Notes: a model not told the origin generated them from the letters alone. Counted from the stretch's first letter, positions 19,766-31,785 are shown. The stretch: 42,672 bases of DNA from Streptomyces mutabilis (GCF_014649815.1 NZ_BMTT01000033.1:1-42672); one strand, 5' to 3'. Translations and numbers: made by a program.

Positions 19766-20796
19766 GAGGTGCGGCTCCTCACTTCCTCGTCCCGTGCCGA
19801 CGGTGTCCCGCCGGAGGCCTCGTTCCCCGGGAGCGGTGTGCCGGCGTCGGAGCCCACGTGGACGCAGGCCGCCCGCCGGTCCGCCCCCGCCTCCCGCAAC
19901 GGCTGGTCCTCCGTGGCGCAGACGTCCAGCGCGACCGGACACCTGGGGTGGAAGGCGCACCCCGACGGCACCGCCGCCGGGTCGGGCGGGTCACCCGGCA
20001 GCCCGCGCGGCGCGAACCGGGAGCCCGGGTCCCCGATCCTCGGGAAGGCCCCCGACAGCGCCCGGCCGTAGGGGTGCAGGGCGTCCTCGTAGACCTGCCG
20101 GGCCGGGCCCTCCTCCACGATCCGGCCCGCGTACATCACCGCGAGCCGGTCGCAGGTGTCGGCCAGCACGGCGAGGTCGTGACTGATCATGATCAGGCCG
20201 ACGTCCTGCTCGCCGACCAGGCCCTCGATCAGCCGCAGGATCTGCGCCTGGATCATCACGTCGAGTGCCGTGGTGGGCTCGTCGGCGACGATCAGACGCG
20301 GTTCACAGGCCAGCGCCATCGCGATCATCACGCGCTGGCGCTGTCCGCCGGACAGTTCGTGCGGGTAGGCCCGCGCCCGCGCCGCCGGGAGGCCCACCTG
20401 CTCCAGCAGCTCACCGGTCCGCTTCCGCGCGCCGGCCGCTGTGGCCCTGCGGTGCAGCAGGATCGGCTCGGCGATCTGGTCCCCGACGCGGTGCACGGCG
20501 TTCAGCGAGTGCATGGCGCCCTGGAAGACGATCGACGCCCCCGCCCAGCGCACCGCCCGCACCCGGCCCCACTTCATGGCCAGTACGTCCTCACCGTCCA
20601 GCAGGATCTCCCCGCCGACCCGGGCCCCGGCCGGCAGCAGCCGCAGCAGCGCCAGCGCCAGGGTGGACTTGCCGCAGCCGGACTCGCCCGCGACACCGAG
20701 TTTCTCGCCGGCCGCCAGGGTCAGGCCGGCCCCGCGCACGGCCGCCGCACCTCCGGGATACGTCACCCTCAGGTCGCGGACCTCGAGCAGACTCAA
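19762..20796 (-). CDS. peptide-type ABC transporter ATP-binding subunit (OppD/DppD-like)
   Basis: This 344-residue ATPase has Walker [10 protein letters not shown] (37-45), signature LSGGQRQR (148-155), Walker B LIVADEP (168-174) and [20 protein letters not shown] around the switch His. The C-terminal region has [12 protein letters not shown] and [17 protein letters not shown], as in OppD-type subunits. The start is an unusual TTG (20796-20794): it follows GGGGGTG and overlaps the upstream permease stop as TTGA. No better in-frame start is present near the conserved [10 protein letters not shown] strand. It pairs with the ATPase downstream to form the nucleotide-binding heterodimer. The last ~30 residues are low-complexity. 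Confidence 0.93.
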   Translation of the reverse strand: MSLLEVRDLRVTYPGGAAAVRGAGLTLAAGEKLGVAGESGCGKSTLALALLRLLPAGARVGGEILLDGEDVLAMKWGRVRAVRWAGASIVFQGAMHSLNAVHRVGDQIAEPILLHRRATAAGARKRTGELLEQVGLPAARARAYPHELSGGQRQRVMIAMALACEPRLIVADEPTTALDVMIQAQILRLIEGLVGEQDVGLIMISHDLAVLADTCDRLAVMYAGRIVEEGPARQVYEDALHPYGRALSGAFPRIGDPGSRFAPRGLPGDPPDPAAVPSGCAFHPRCPVALDVCATEDQPLREAGADRRAACVHVGSDAGTPLPGNEASGGTPSARDEEVRSRTS

Positions 20797-21752
20797 CGGG
20801 ACACCCCCAGCCTGGGATTGAGCACGGCCTCCACCGCACGTCCGCACAGCGTGAACGCCAGCGCCACCGCCGCGATCCCGACGCCCGGCGGCATCAGGTA
20901 CCACCAGTCGCCGGAACTCACCGACCCCGCCTCCCGCGCGTCCTGCAGCAGCCCGCCCCAGGACACGACCGTCGGATCACCGAGCCCGAGGAAGGCCAGG
21001 GTCGCCTCGGCCAGGATCGCCGAGGAGATGATCAGGGTCGTCTGGGCCAGCACCAACGGCATGACGTTGGGCAGCACGTGCCGGGACATGATGTGCCAGT
21101 GCCCGCCCCCGAGCGCCTTCGCGCGTTCGATGTACGGCCTGGACTCCACCGCCAGTGTCTGCGCCCGCACCAGCCGGGCCGTGGTGGGCCAGGTGGTCAC
21201 GCCGATCGCCAGCACGATCGTGCCGAGCGAACGGGACAGGACCGTCGCCAGCACGATGGCGAGCACCAGCGTCGGCATCACCAGGAACCAGTCCGTGATC
21301 CGCATCATCACCGTGGCGTACCAGCCGCGGAAGTGCCCGGCCGTGATCCCGATGAGCGCGCCGATCGTCACGGACAGCGCGGCGGCGAGCAGCCCGACGA
21401 GCAGCGAGACGCGAGAGCCCCAGACCAGCAGGCCGAGCAGGCTCCGCCCGAACTGGTCGGTGCCCAGCGGGAACTGTCCGCTCGGGCTCTCCAGCGGCCG
21501 GCCCGGCGCGTCGGTCACGCTCTCCACGTCCGACCCTACGGTCAGTGGCGCGGTCAGCGCGACGAGCACGAACAGCACCAGCGCCGCCAGTCCGAACACG
21601 CCGGCGCGGTGCCTGCGGAACTCCCGCCAGAACCGCGCGACCGAGGCTCGGCGCCGCCGCCGGGCGAGCGCGCGCGGACCGGGCGCCGCCGGTCCCTCGG
21701 TGGTCCCGGCGATCGCGTCGCTCGCGGTGGTCTCGGCTTTCTCGGCGGTCAT
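20793..21752 (-). CDS. peptide-type ABC transporter permease (OppC/DppC-like)
   Basis: This 319-residue inner-membrane permease has a long basic, disordered N-terminus (about 1-48), a first membrane segment at about 50-70 (GVFGLAALVLFVLVALTAPL), then the periplasmic-side loop with PLGTDQFGRSLLGLLVWGSR, a hallmark of the DppC class. The coupling helix has ERAKALGGGHWHIMSRHVLP, the EAA-like loop that contacts the ATPases. The ATG (21752-21750) overlaps the stop of the partner permease (ATGA). The start and length fit the family. Confidence 0.94.
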   Translation of the reverse strand: MTAEKAETTASDAIAGTTEGPAAPGPRALARRRRRASVARFWREFRRHRAGVFGLAALVLFVLVALTAPLTVGSDVESVTDAPGRPLESPSGQFPLGTDQFGRSLLGLLVWGSRVSLLVGLLAAALSVTIGALIGITAGHFRGWYATVMMRITDWFLVMPTLVLAIVLATVLSRSLGTIVLAIGVTTWPTTARLVRAQTLAVESRPYIERAKALGGGHWHIMSRHVLPNVMPLVLAQTTLIISSAILAEATLAFLGLGDPTVVSWGGLLQDAREAGSVSSGDWWYLMPPGVGIAAVALAFTLCGRAVEAVLNPRLGVSR

Positions 21753-22798
21753 CGGCCCACCCTCGGATCGAACAGCGGATACAGCAGGTCGGCCAGGGTG
21801 TTCATCAGGATCACCGCCGCGGCGAAGACGAAGAACAGCCCCTGCACGAGCGGCAGATCGGGCACGCTGAGTGCCTGGTAGAACAGCCCGCCCAGCCCCG
21901 GCCAGGAGAACACCGTCTCGACGAGGATGACACCGGCCACCGTCCGGCCGAGGTTGACGAAGACCAGCGTCACGGTCGGCAGCAGCGCGTTCGGCACGGC
22001 GTGCCTGCGCCGTACGAGGTCGTCCCGCAGCCCCTTGGCCCGAGCCGTCGTCAGATAGTCGCCGCCCATCTCGTCCAGCAGCGCCGATCGCGTGACCAGC
22101 AGCGTCTGCCCGTACTCCACCGCGACCAGCGTCACCACCGGGAGCACGAGGTGGTGGGCGACATCGACGACGTAGGCGAACCCCTCCTCGCCGCCCGACT
22201 CCATGCCCCCGGTCGGGAACAGGCCCGGGATCGGGTCCACCCCCACCGACAGGACGATGATGAGCAGCAGGCCCAGCCAGAAGGACGGGACGGAGTACAA
22301 GGTCAGCGCCAGCCCCGTGTTCAGCCGGTCGCCGAGCCGGCCGTGCCGCCACGCCGAGCGGGTGCCGAGGAACGCGCCCAGCGCGGTGTACAGCACGAAG
22401 GCCGTACCGGTGAGCAGCAGCGTGTTCGGCAACGCCTCCGTGATCCTGTCGACGACGGGCGCGCGGAACTGGTACGACGTGCCCAGGTCCCCGGTCAGCG
22501 CCTTGCCGCAGTACTCCGTGAACTGCCGCCACAGCGGCAGGTCCAGCCCGAACTCCCTTCGGTAGACGGCGATCTGCTCGGCCGAGACCGGACGGCCACC
22601 GGTCATGAACTTCACCGGGTCGCCGGGGATCATCCGGAACAGGAAGAAACTGGTGACCAGGACGGCGAACAGCGAGACGACCGCTCCGGCCAGCTTGCCC
22701 GCCACGTACCGCGGATACGCGCGTCGCCCACGGGACGGGCCGGCGGCACGGCCGCCGGCCGGCGCGGGACCGGCCGGCGCGGACGCCACCTCACTCAC
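21749..22798 (-). CDS. peptide-type ABC transporter permease (OppB/DppB-like)
   Basis: This 349-residue permease begins after a ~28-residue Ala/Pro/Gly tail with a first membrane helix at about 33-54, followed by FRMIPGDPVKFMTG, the conserved Pro-Gly-Asp-Pro of the DppB family. Further down are the EFGLDLPLWRQFTEY loop, LPNTLLLTGTAFVLYTALGA, the EAA-like region TTARAKGLRDDLVRRRHAVP and the ending ADLLYPLFDPRVGR. I chose GTG 22798, which overlaps the upstream gene by eight bases; the frame extends further upstream but that part lies inside the substrate-binding protein gene. One loop, about residues 190-220, carries a Gly/Glu-rich insert (PTGGMESGGEEGFA). Confidence 0.93.
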   Translation of the reverse strand: MSEVASAPAGPAPAGGRAAGPSRGRRAYPRYVAGKLAGAVVSLFAVLVTSFFLFRMIPGDPVKFMTGGRPVSAEQIAVYRREFGLDLPLWRQFTEYCGKALTGDLGTSYQFRAPVVDRITEALPNTLLLTGTAFVLYTALGAFLGTRSAWRHGRLGDRLNTGLALTLYSVPSFWLGLLLIIVLSVGVDPIPGLFPTGGMESGGEEGFAYVVDVAHHLVLPVVTLVAVEYGQTLLVTRSALLDEMGGDYLTTARAKGLRDDLVRRRHAVPNALLPTVTLVFVNLGRTVAGVILVETVFSWPGLGGLFYQALSVPDLPLVQGLFFVFAAAVILMNTLADLLYPLFDPRVGR

Positions 22799-24659
22799 GT
22801 TCGTCCGCCGAGGCCCGGCGGCGGAGGGCGAAGAGCACCGCGAGCCCGACGAGGACGGCGCCACCCGCGGCGACCCAGATCACCACCGCGGTCGACGACG
22901 AATCACCGGAGGAGTCGCCGGAGTCCGCGGGGACGGCCGACCACCAGCTCCAGTAGCCGTCCTGCCCGTAGATGTTGCCCGCCGAGGACGGCATGGTGGT
23001 GATCGACTCGATGTGGTCCTTGCGGTAGGCCTCGACCGCGTTCGGGTAGGCCATCACGTTCATGTAGCCCAGGTCGTACAGCCGGGACTGCATCTGCTTG
23101 ACGATCTCCGTCCGCTTGCCGGCGTCGTACTCGCCGAGCTGCCGCGCGTAGAGCTCGTCGTACTTCTCGTCGCAGATGAAGTTGTCGGTGGCCCCGGTGT
23201 CCTTCGGCGTCGCCGGCAGCGCCGCGCAGGTGTGGATGGACAGCACGAAGTCCGGGTCGGGGTTGACGGACCAGCCGTCGAAGGCGAGGTCGTACTCGCC
23301 GGCCAGCCACGGGTCGGTGACGTTGTCCCGGCAGTCGAGGGTCATCGAGATGCCGAGCTCGCCCCACCACTCCTGCAGGTACTTGCCGACCGCCTTGTCG
23401 TTCGGGTCGGTGGCGTGGCACAGGACGCGGTAGTTCAGCGGCTCGCCGTCCTTGTCGACCCGCTTGCCGTCGGCGTTCTTCCGGTAGCCCGCCTCGTCGA
23501 GCAGCCGCGTCGCCTCCGCCGGGTCGTAGGCCAGTTCCTGTTCGGCCGACGGCTCGAAGAAGTACTGCGAGAAGCGCGGCGGGATGTAGCCCTCGCCCTC
23601 GACCGCGTGGCCCTGGAACACCTTGTCGACGATCGCCTTGCGGTCCACCGCCATGAACAGCGCGTGCCGCACCCGCTGGTCCAGCAGCGACGGGTGTCCG
23701 TCACCGATCTCCGTACCGTCCTTGGCGCGGGCGCCCGGGTTGGTGGCGAGGGCGTAGAAGCGGCGCCCGGGGGCGTCGTTCACGTGGATGTTCTCGTCCT
23801 CCTTCAAGGAGGCGGCCTGGGCGGGCGTCAGCGACGGCGAGCCGGCGACGAAGGACACCTCGCCCTTGCGCAGGGCGGCGACGGCGGCGTCCTGGTCCTT
23901 GTAGTACCGGAACACCAGCTCGTCGAACTTCGGCGCGCCCCGCCAGTAGTCCTTGTTCGCCGCCAGCCGGACGTAGCTGTCGGGCTCGTAGTCGGTGAGG
24001 ACGAAGGGTCCGTTCCCGACGACCGGGAAAGTCTTGTCGTTGTTGAACTTCGAGAAGTCCCCGACCTTCTCCCACACGTGCTTGGGGACGATCGGCACGT
24101 CCAGCGCGGTCATCGTGGCCTGCGGCTTCTTCAGCCGGATCACCAGCTGGGTCGGGCTGGGCGCGGTGACCTTCTCGAAGTTGGTGACGAAACTGCCGTT
24201 GGCGGTTGCGGCACCGTCGTCCGTCATCATCTTGTTGAACGTCCACGCCGCGTCCTCGGCGGTGGCCTGCTCCCCGTCCGACCACGTGGAGTCGGAGCGG
24301 ATCGTGTACGTCCAGGTCAGTTTGTCCGGGGACGACTTCCACTCGGTGGCCAGCCCGGGGATGACGTGGTTGTCCTTGGGGTCGTAGTTCGTCAGGTACT
24401 CGTAGGTCAGCCGGTGGATGCTGGTGCTGAGCAGCCGCACCGCCAGGAAGGGACTGAGCGAGTCGACACTCTGCGCCACGGCGACGGTGAGTACCTTCTT
24501 CTGCCCCTGGTCGCCGTCCGCGGCACGCGCGGCCGGGGCCGACGGGGTGACGGCTCCCGACGCGAGGAGGAACGCCGCGGCGCCCGCGGCGGCGAGCAGC
24601 CGTGCCCTTCTCGGGCGGGGGCCGGTACGTCCACTGCCGTGCTGATCGTGTGCGCTCAT
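22791..24659 (-). CDS. family 5 extracellular substrate-binding protein with a C-terminal membrane anchor
   Basis: The 622-residue protein is a peptide/nickel-type solute-binding protein (SBP_bac_5), the first gene of the importer operon. It has a Sec- or Tat-like signal (RPRRARLLAAAGAAAFLLAS, cleavage probably after PAARA) but no lipobox cysteine. The ligand-binding body includes YEYLTNYDPKDNHVIPGLAT, GNGPFVLTDYEPDSYVRLAA and LLDQRVRHALFMAVDRKAIV, all typical of the family. After a Ser/Asp-rich linker a membrane helix (about 591-612, AVVIWVAAGGAVLVGLAVLF) ends in RRR, so the protein appears anchored by its C-terminus rather than by lipid. The ligand is not predictable from sequence. ATG 24659 follows CAGGGAGAC. 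Substrate specificity for oligopeptides is an inference from the subunit types. Confidence 0.93.
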   Translation of the reverse strand: MSAHDQHGSGRTGPRPRRARLLAAAGAAAFLLASGAVTPSAPAARAADGDQGQKKVLTVAVAQSVDSLSPFLAVRLLSTSIHRLTYEYLTNYDPKDNHVIPGLATEWKSSPDKLTWTYTIRSDSTWSDGEQATAEDAAWTFNKMMTDDGAATANGSFVTNFEKVTAPSPTQLVIRLKKPQATMTALDVPIVPKHVWEKVGDFSKFNNDKTFPVVGNGPFVLTDYEPDSYVRLAANKDYWRGAPKFDELVFRYYKDQDAAVAALRKGEVSFVAGSPSLTPAQAASLKEDENIHVNDAPGRRFYALATNPGARAKDGTEIGDGHPSLLDQRVRHALFMAVDRKAIVDKVFQGHAVEGEGYIPPRFSQYFFEPSAEQELAYDPAEATRLLDEAGYRKNADGKRVDKDGEPLNYRVLCHATDPNDKAVGKYLQEWWGELGISMTLDCRDNVTDPWLAGEYDLAFDGWSVNPDPDFVLSIHTCAALPATPKDTGATDNFICDEKYDELYARQLGEYDAGKRTEIVKQMQSRLYDLGYMNVMAYPNAVEAYRKDHIESITTMPSSAGNIYGQDGYWSWWSAVPADSGDSSGDSSSTAVVIWVAAGGAVLVGLAVLFALRRRASADERE

Positions 24660-24720
24660 GTCTCCCTGACCTCACGTCATCGCACGCGGGAGACGCCGTG
24701 CGCCCCCGCGTGAGGCGGGC

Positions 24721-24750
24721 TTGAACAGGTGTGAACGGTTGTGAACAGGT
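24721..24750. repeat. three tandem 10-base repeats (TGAAC-GGT) upstream of the importer operon
   Basis: TTGAACAGGT, GTGAACGGTT and GTGAACAGGT occupy 24721-24730, 24731-24740 and 24741-24750. The period is ten bases, close to one helical turn. They lie between the candidate promoter (24813-24842, minus) and the start codon (24659), within the predicted untranslated leader. They could be a repressor-binding array; no known operator is matched. Confidence 0.7.
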
Positions 24751-24812
24751 TGGAGCGAACTGCGAATGGCCGGAAGGTGATCGGCCGGGTGGCGCCGACG
24801 GAATGAAGTGTG

Positions 24813-24842
24813 TGTCTATCAGCGGCAGTCTGCACGCGTCAA
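24813..24842 (-). promoter_or_regulatory. promoter of the peptide importer operon
   Basis: On the minus strand TTGACG (24842-24837) is followed after 18 bases by TAGACA (24818-24813), a near-canonical vegetative promoter. A second TTGACG lies 11 bases upstream (24853-24848). Transcription would start near 24806 and give a leader of about 145 bases carrying the ten-base repeats. This is the only good promoter match in the 369-base gap 24660-25028. Confidence 0.65.
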
Positions 24843-24984
24843 CGGTGCGTCAAACCCCATGTGGCCTGCGGAAACGCGGAGTTGATCGAAGGATCATCCT
24901 CATTGGCGCAGACCTTTGCCGCCTTGCTGGTGGGAGCGTGGCGGCCGAGTCCCACCGGTTTTGCCTGCGAAGGCCGTGAACGCG

Positions 24985-25022
24985 CGAACGCCCGCGCCGT
25001 GGGGTGACGACGCGGGCGTTCG
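24985..25022 (-). terminator. terminator of the MinD-like gene
   Basis: CGAACGCCCGCG (24985-24996) and CGCGGGCGTTCG (25011-25022) form a perfect 12-base stem with a 14-base loop, directly downstream of the stop codon (25031-25029) of the minus-strand gene. Position and stem strength support termination. Confidence 0.75.
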
Positions 25023-25028
25023 GCGGGC

Positions 25029-28319
<3,291 letters not shown>

Positions 28320-28372
28320 AGTTCCTCCTGGTGTGGTCGAGCCCCTCATGCCGTGCTGGGGCGACCGTTTTT

Positions 28373-28411
28373 GTCGTCCGACGTTGTCCGAAGTGAAACG
28401 AGGTCGTCCGA
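28373..28411. repeat. three phased copies of GT(C/T)GTCCGA upstream of the MinD-like gene
   Basis: GTCGTCCGA (28373-28381), GTTGTCCGA (28383-28391) and GTCGTCCGA (28403-28411) start 10 and then 20 bases apart, so all face the same side of the helix. They lie 54-92 bases upstream of the start at 28319, within the 423-base gap 28320-28742 between divergent genes. They could be operator sites for the MinD-like gene. No clear promoter hexamers are visible near them. Confidence 0.6.
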
Positions 28412-28649
28412 TCGTCGGCCCTCCCCGTACGACGCCGACGCCCGGTCCACGGGTCTGGCGTCGCGCCGGGACCCAGCCTAATCACCACACGCCCCACCCC
28501 GGCAGCCCCGTCCTCACCCCAGCATCCGCCCATTGCGTCACAGCCTGCCCCGAAGTGCCGTACCTCGTTTCCGAATCCGTGCATCCGCCACACGACATCC
28601 GTGAACAAGTCGGACAGAACTCGGCCGGAGTCGACGGCTCCGGGTCCCT

Positions 28650-28677
28650 CCGGTGCCACGAGCGATCAAGGCACCGG
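28650..28677. promoter_or_regulatory. inverted repeat at the candidate promoter of the beta-propeller-like gene
   Basis: CCGGTGCC (28650-28657) and GGCACCGG (28670-28677) are perfect 8-base arms separated by 12 bases. A possible -10 (CATAGT, 28679-28684) follows immediately, 58 bases before the start codon. This is a typical layout for a dimeric regulator or a small leader hairpin. The -35 is not recognisable. Confidence 0.45.
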
Positions 28678-28742
28678 CATAGTAGGGACGCTTGTCGCCG
28701 TCGCTAGGCGGGCAACCCCATGACCAGGAAGAGGATTCACGC

Positions 28743-30302
28743 GTGAGCTTCGGCCCGCCCCCCTCCATGCCCCAGTCGCCACCGACCGCGGAGACCCGGG
28801 AAGGGGCACCCGGACGTAAGGCGCGTAAGGCACGTAAGGCATTGACCGGCCTGCTCGCGGTCGTAGTCGCCGCGGCGTTGGGCACCGGCGGCTGGCTCCT
28901 GTGGGGCGGCGAGAACGGCAAGAGCGCCTCCCAGGACGAGAAACGGGCCACGGAAGCGCAGGGCCCCCTCGACGTACGGGAGACGGTCGAGAAGCAACCC
29001 GCGAGCACCGTGGGCGAGATGGCCTTCCGGTTCTCCGTGGACGACATGAACCCCGGGGAGCGCGTGGAGATGCCGGGCATGTGGGCCACGGACCGCATCC
29101 TCGCCAAAGGCATCAACAAGACCCTCGTCGGCATGCGCATCGGCACCGACGTCGCGCCGGGCGAGGAGGAGTGGCGGCTCGGACTCGACGGCCCGATCTG
29201 CGGCTACACGCGCCATGTCACCGGCGACAACCGCACCGCCGTCCTCTTCCGGGCGAACGACCGGGAAGAGGACGCCTTCTGCAACCAGGTCGCCTTCGTC
29301 GACCTGGACGACGGCCGCCTGGTCTGGGAGGACCGCTTCTCCTACTCCGCGGCCGGCCCCGGTACGGGCTTCGCGACGGGCAGCGGCAGCCAGGACCGGC
29401 CGAGCGTGACGCTGGCGCCCGGCACGGTAGCCGTGACCTGGGGCGGCGGCACCATCGGATACGACATGGCGAAGGGCACGAGCCGGTGGACGACCACGGC
29501 CACCGACCCCTGTCAGGACATCGGAGCGGCCGGCGGGCGGGCACTTCTGATCCGCCAGATGTGCTGGAGCACCGACAAGAGCGTGCAGGACACCTCCTGG
29601 CAGGACGTCGGCTACAAGGTGCGCAAGGTGGACCCGGACACGGGCCGGACGCTGTGGACGTACACCGCCGCCGAGGGCATCCGCGACCTCAACGTGCCTT
29701 CCGCCGAGCCCCCGGTCCTCGCTGTGGCCGGCGGCGACACCGAGATCACCGATCTGCTGTCCCTCGACGACAAGGGCCGCAACCGCGCCACGATCAGTCT
29801 GCGCAACGGCGCGTACGTCGCCGACTGCTCCTACACGGACTACCTGGTCATCGACGACTGCCCGACCATCGCCGTCGGCGCGGGCCAGGTCTTCATCCGC
29901 AGCAAGGACCAGCTCGAGAAGCAGGTCTCCAACTGGATCATCGGCTTCGACCTGGAGACGGGCGACACGACGAAGAAGTTCGACTCCGGCCCGGAGTCCC
30001 TGCTCCAGCCGGTGCGGATGAGCGGCGACCGACTCCTCGCCCTGCGCCTGAGCAACGACCACATCTCACCGAACGCGCTGGTCGCGCTCGACCCGGACAC
30101 GGACAAGGAGATCCCGTACTTCTATTTCGGCCTCCCGGCCGAGGCCCAGACGATGACGCTGATGAACGAGAACGACATCGTCGTGCAGAACGGCCGGATC
30201 TTCTTCGGAGTCAAGTCCGCGAACGGTCCCTCGGGCGAACAGAAGAAGCAGTGGCTCTACCTGGTGCTGGGCATCGGAAGCAGCGCGGCGGAGAAGCCCT
30301 GA
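28743..30302 (+). CDS. membrane-anchored protein with PQQ-like beta-propeller domain
   Basis: The 519-residue product has a short cytoplasmic Pro-rich and Arg/Lys-rich start, one membrane helix (about 34-54, TGLLAVVVAAALGTGGWLLW) and a large extracytoplasmic domain. That domain contains repeated blade-like segments such as VAFVDLDDGRLVWEDRF, GTIGYDMAKGTSRWTT and VRKVDPDTGRTLWTYT, the PQQ/WD-like pattern of a strand ending in a Trp. Cys residues (ICGY, FCNQ, DPCQDIG, QMCWS, DCSY, DDCPT) could form disulfides. GTG 28743 is chosen over the upstream TTG 28692 because GGAAGAGG lies just before it. No enzymatic residues are evident; binding or scaffold function is likely. A decayed paralogue lies at 30810-31785. 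From memory, similar proteins occur near Streptomyces type VII loci, but this link is weak. Confidence 0.82.
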   Translation: MSFGPPPSMPQSPPTAETREGAPGRKARKARKALTGLLAVVVAAALGTGGWLLWGGENGKSASQDEKRATEAQGPLDVRETVEKQPASTVGEMAFRFSVDDMNPGERVEMPGMWATDRILAKGINKTLVGMRIGTDVAPGEEEWRLGLDGPICGYTRHVTGDNRTAVLFRANDREEDAFCNQVAFVDLDDGRLVWEDRFSYSAAGPGTGFATGSGSQDRPSVTLAPGTVAVTWGGGTIGYDMAKGTSRWTTTATDPCQDIGAAGGRALLIRQMCWSTDKSVQDTSWQDVGYKVRKVDPDTGRTLWTYTAAEGIRDLNVPSAEPPVLAVAGGDTEITDLLSLDDKGRNRATISLRNGAYVADCSYTDYLVIDDCPTIAVGAGQVFIRSKDQLEKQVSNWIIGFDLETGDTTKKFDSGPESLLQPVRMSGDRLLALRLSNDHISPNALVALDPDTDKEIPYFYFGLPAEAQTMTLMNENDIVVQNGRIFFGVKSANGPSGEQKKQWLYLVLGIGSSAAEKP

Positions 30303-30330
30303 GACTCACCGGTACCCCTCCGCCCGCACG

Positions 30331-30627
30331 TCACCGCGGTCCGGTGTCACCATTCTGCGGCGCCGGCTCCAGATCGAACTCTCCGTCGCGCGCCCCCAGC
30401 ACGAACGCCCGCCACTCCGCCTCCGTGTACCGCAGCACGGTGTCCGGGTCGAGGGACGACCGCATGGCGACGGCGCCGGCGGGCAGGTAGGCGATCTCGA
30501 CCCGCTCCTCGTGCTCCTCGGTGCCGGGTGCGCTGTGCCATTCCACTCCGGAGATGTCGAGGGAGTAGAGCTCGTCCCTCTCCCGCTCCTTGCGCGCCTT
30601 GAGTTCGAGGTCCTCGGCATCGGCCAT
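30331..30627 (-). CDS. DUF397 family protein
   Basis: This 98-residue protein has the DUF397 pattern: GVEWHSAP at about 27-34, VEIAYLPAGAVAMRSSLDPD in the middle, and the C-terminal LRYTEAEWRAFVLGARDGEF signature. It has an acidic, charged N-terminal extension (ELKARKERERDEL). DUF397 proteins abound in Streptomyces, usually next to a helix-turn-helix partner with which some act as regulators or toxin-antitoxin-like pairs, but no such partner is encoded here. ATG 30627 has AGGAAGGA about ten bases upstream. It is convergent with the beta-propeller gene, with 28 bases between the stops. Confidence 0.82.
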   Translation of the reverse strand: MADAEDLELKARKERERDELYSLDISGVEWHSAPGTEEHEERVEIAYLPAGAVAMRSSLDPDTVLRYTEAEWRAFVLGARDGEFDLEPAPQNGDTGPR

Positions 30628-30809
30628 CGCGGGTCCGGTCCTTCCTGCTGTGCCAACGAGCTGTGCAGCTACCCTACTTGCTGTCGTTGTCCCTGATCAG
30701 CGGTTCGCGGATGTACCCCCGGCGGGGTGACGCCGCCTTCGCCCCGCCGTCCCCCCCACTGCCCGCCCAGCGCCCGCCCCCTCGACTCTGCGGGCCGGCA
30801 GGCGCCGCC

Positions 30810-31785
30810 GTGAGTTTCGTCCCCCGCCCTCCCCGTACAACGCTTCCGCCCCGGAACCTCGCCCCCGCCCCCGCCCTCGGACCCGGGGCGTCGGACGTCG
30901 GACGCCGCAGGGCGCGGGTGACGACTCCGCGTCGGACGGCCGCCCTGTGGCCGTCCCTCAGGCACCGGACGAGATCCGGGAGACCGTCGCGACCCGGCCG
31001 TCGTCACCGGAGGCAGGATGGCCGGGTCCCGCACCGAGGCCCTCCGTACCGTGGGGCGCAACGTCCCGGCGATGGGCACCTGGGCGACGGACAAGGTCTT
31101 CGCGAAGGGCTTCGGCAGCGGACTCAAGGGCTTCCGGCTCGGCGTGTTCGAGGCGTCCACGCCCGCTTCGCCGGCGGACGCGGGCTGCTCGCCCTCCTGT
31201 CCTGCGGCGACTCGGCGGCTCCCACCTACCGGGTGGAGAAGGTCGATCCGCGTGGTCTCCGCCTCACCGCCCGTCATCGCCGTCGCCGCCGGCGACTACG
31301 TCGTCACCGACCTGATCACGTTCGACGAGCGGGACGAGCGCCGCGCGACCATCCGGCTCGACCGGGACCACCGGATCCTCGACCGCGACCGGACCTACAG
31401 CGGCGTGGTCGAGAGCTGCGGTGCGATCGTCGTCGTCGGTGAGCGGCTCTCTACCTCTCGGAGGAGGACCACTTCGTCGCCTTCGACCTGGCCACCGGCC
31501 GGCCCGCGTAGAAGTCCGACGCTCCCACCGGCGGCGGGATGCACCGTCTGCGCATGAGCGGATAGGAGCTGATCGCCTTCCGTCCGGGCACCGGCCTCGC
31601 CGCCGAGGCCGTCGCGGCCTTCCGGGGGACAGGAGGTGCACGCGCTCGACACCCCGCCACTCAATGACATCCTGTACGGGCACGGACGCGTGTCCTTCGC
31701 CGCGCGCACCGTCGCGGGTCCCGCCACCGAGGGCGAGGTCGGCGAGTTCGACCAGGTGGCGGTGGGTGTGGAGAGCGCGGGCTGA
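30810..31785 (+). pseudogene. decayed paralogue of the membrane-anchored beta-propeller gene
   Basis: Segments similar to the intact gene at 28743-30302 appear in order but in different frames. GTG 30810 gives MSFVPRPP against MSFGPPPS. Then APDEIRETV matches GPLDVRETV, GTWATDKVFAKG matches GMWATDRILAKG, and YRVEKVDPRG matches YKVRKVDPDTG. SPPVIAVAAGDYVVTDLITF matches EPPVLAVAGGDTEITDLLSL, FDLATG matches FDLETG, LRMSG matches VRMSG, and NDILYGHGRVSFAART before the final stop matches NDIVVQNGRIFFGVKS. The frame changes several times, two in-frame TAG codons occur (31509-31511 and 31563-31565), and the membrane helix and about 130 residues of the middle are deleted. The gene cannot encode a full product. 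Its end is the TGA at 31783-31785, 225 bases before rpsO. Confidence 0.87.

Noticed and set aside
30663-31442. A 259-residue plus-strand open frame upstream of rpsO
   Set aside because: It is one of three frames across the decayed propeller copy; only a short part of it (YRVEKVDPRG) matches the intact paralogue.
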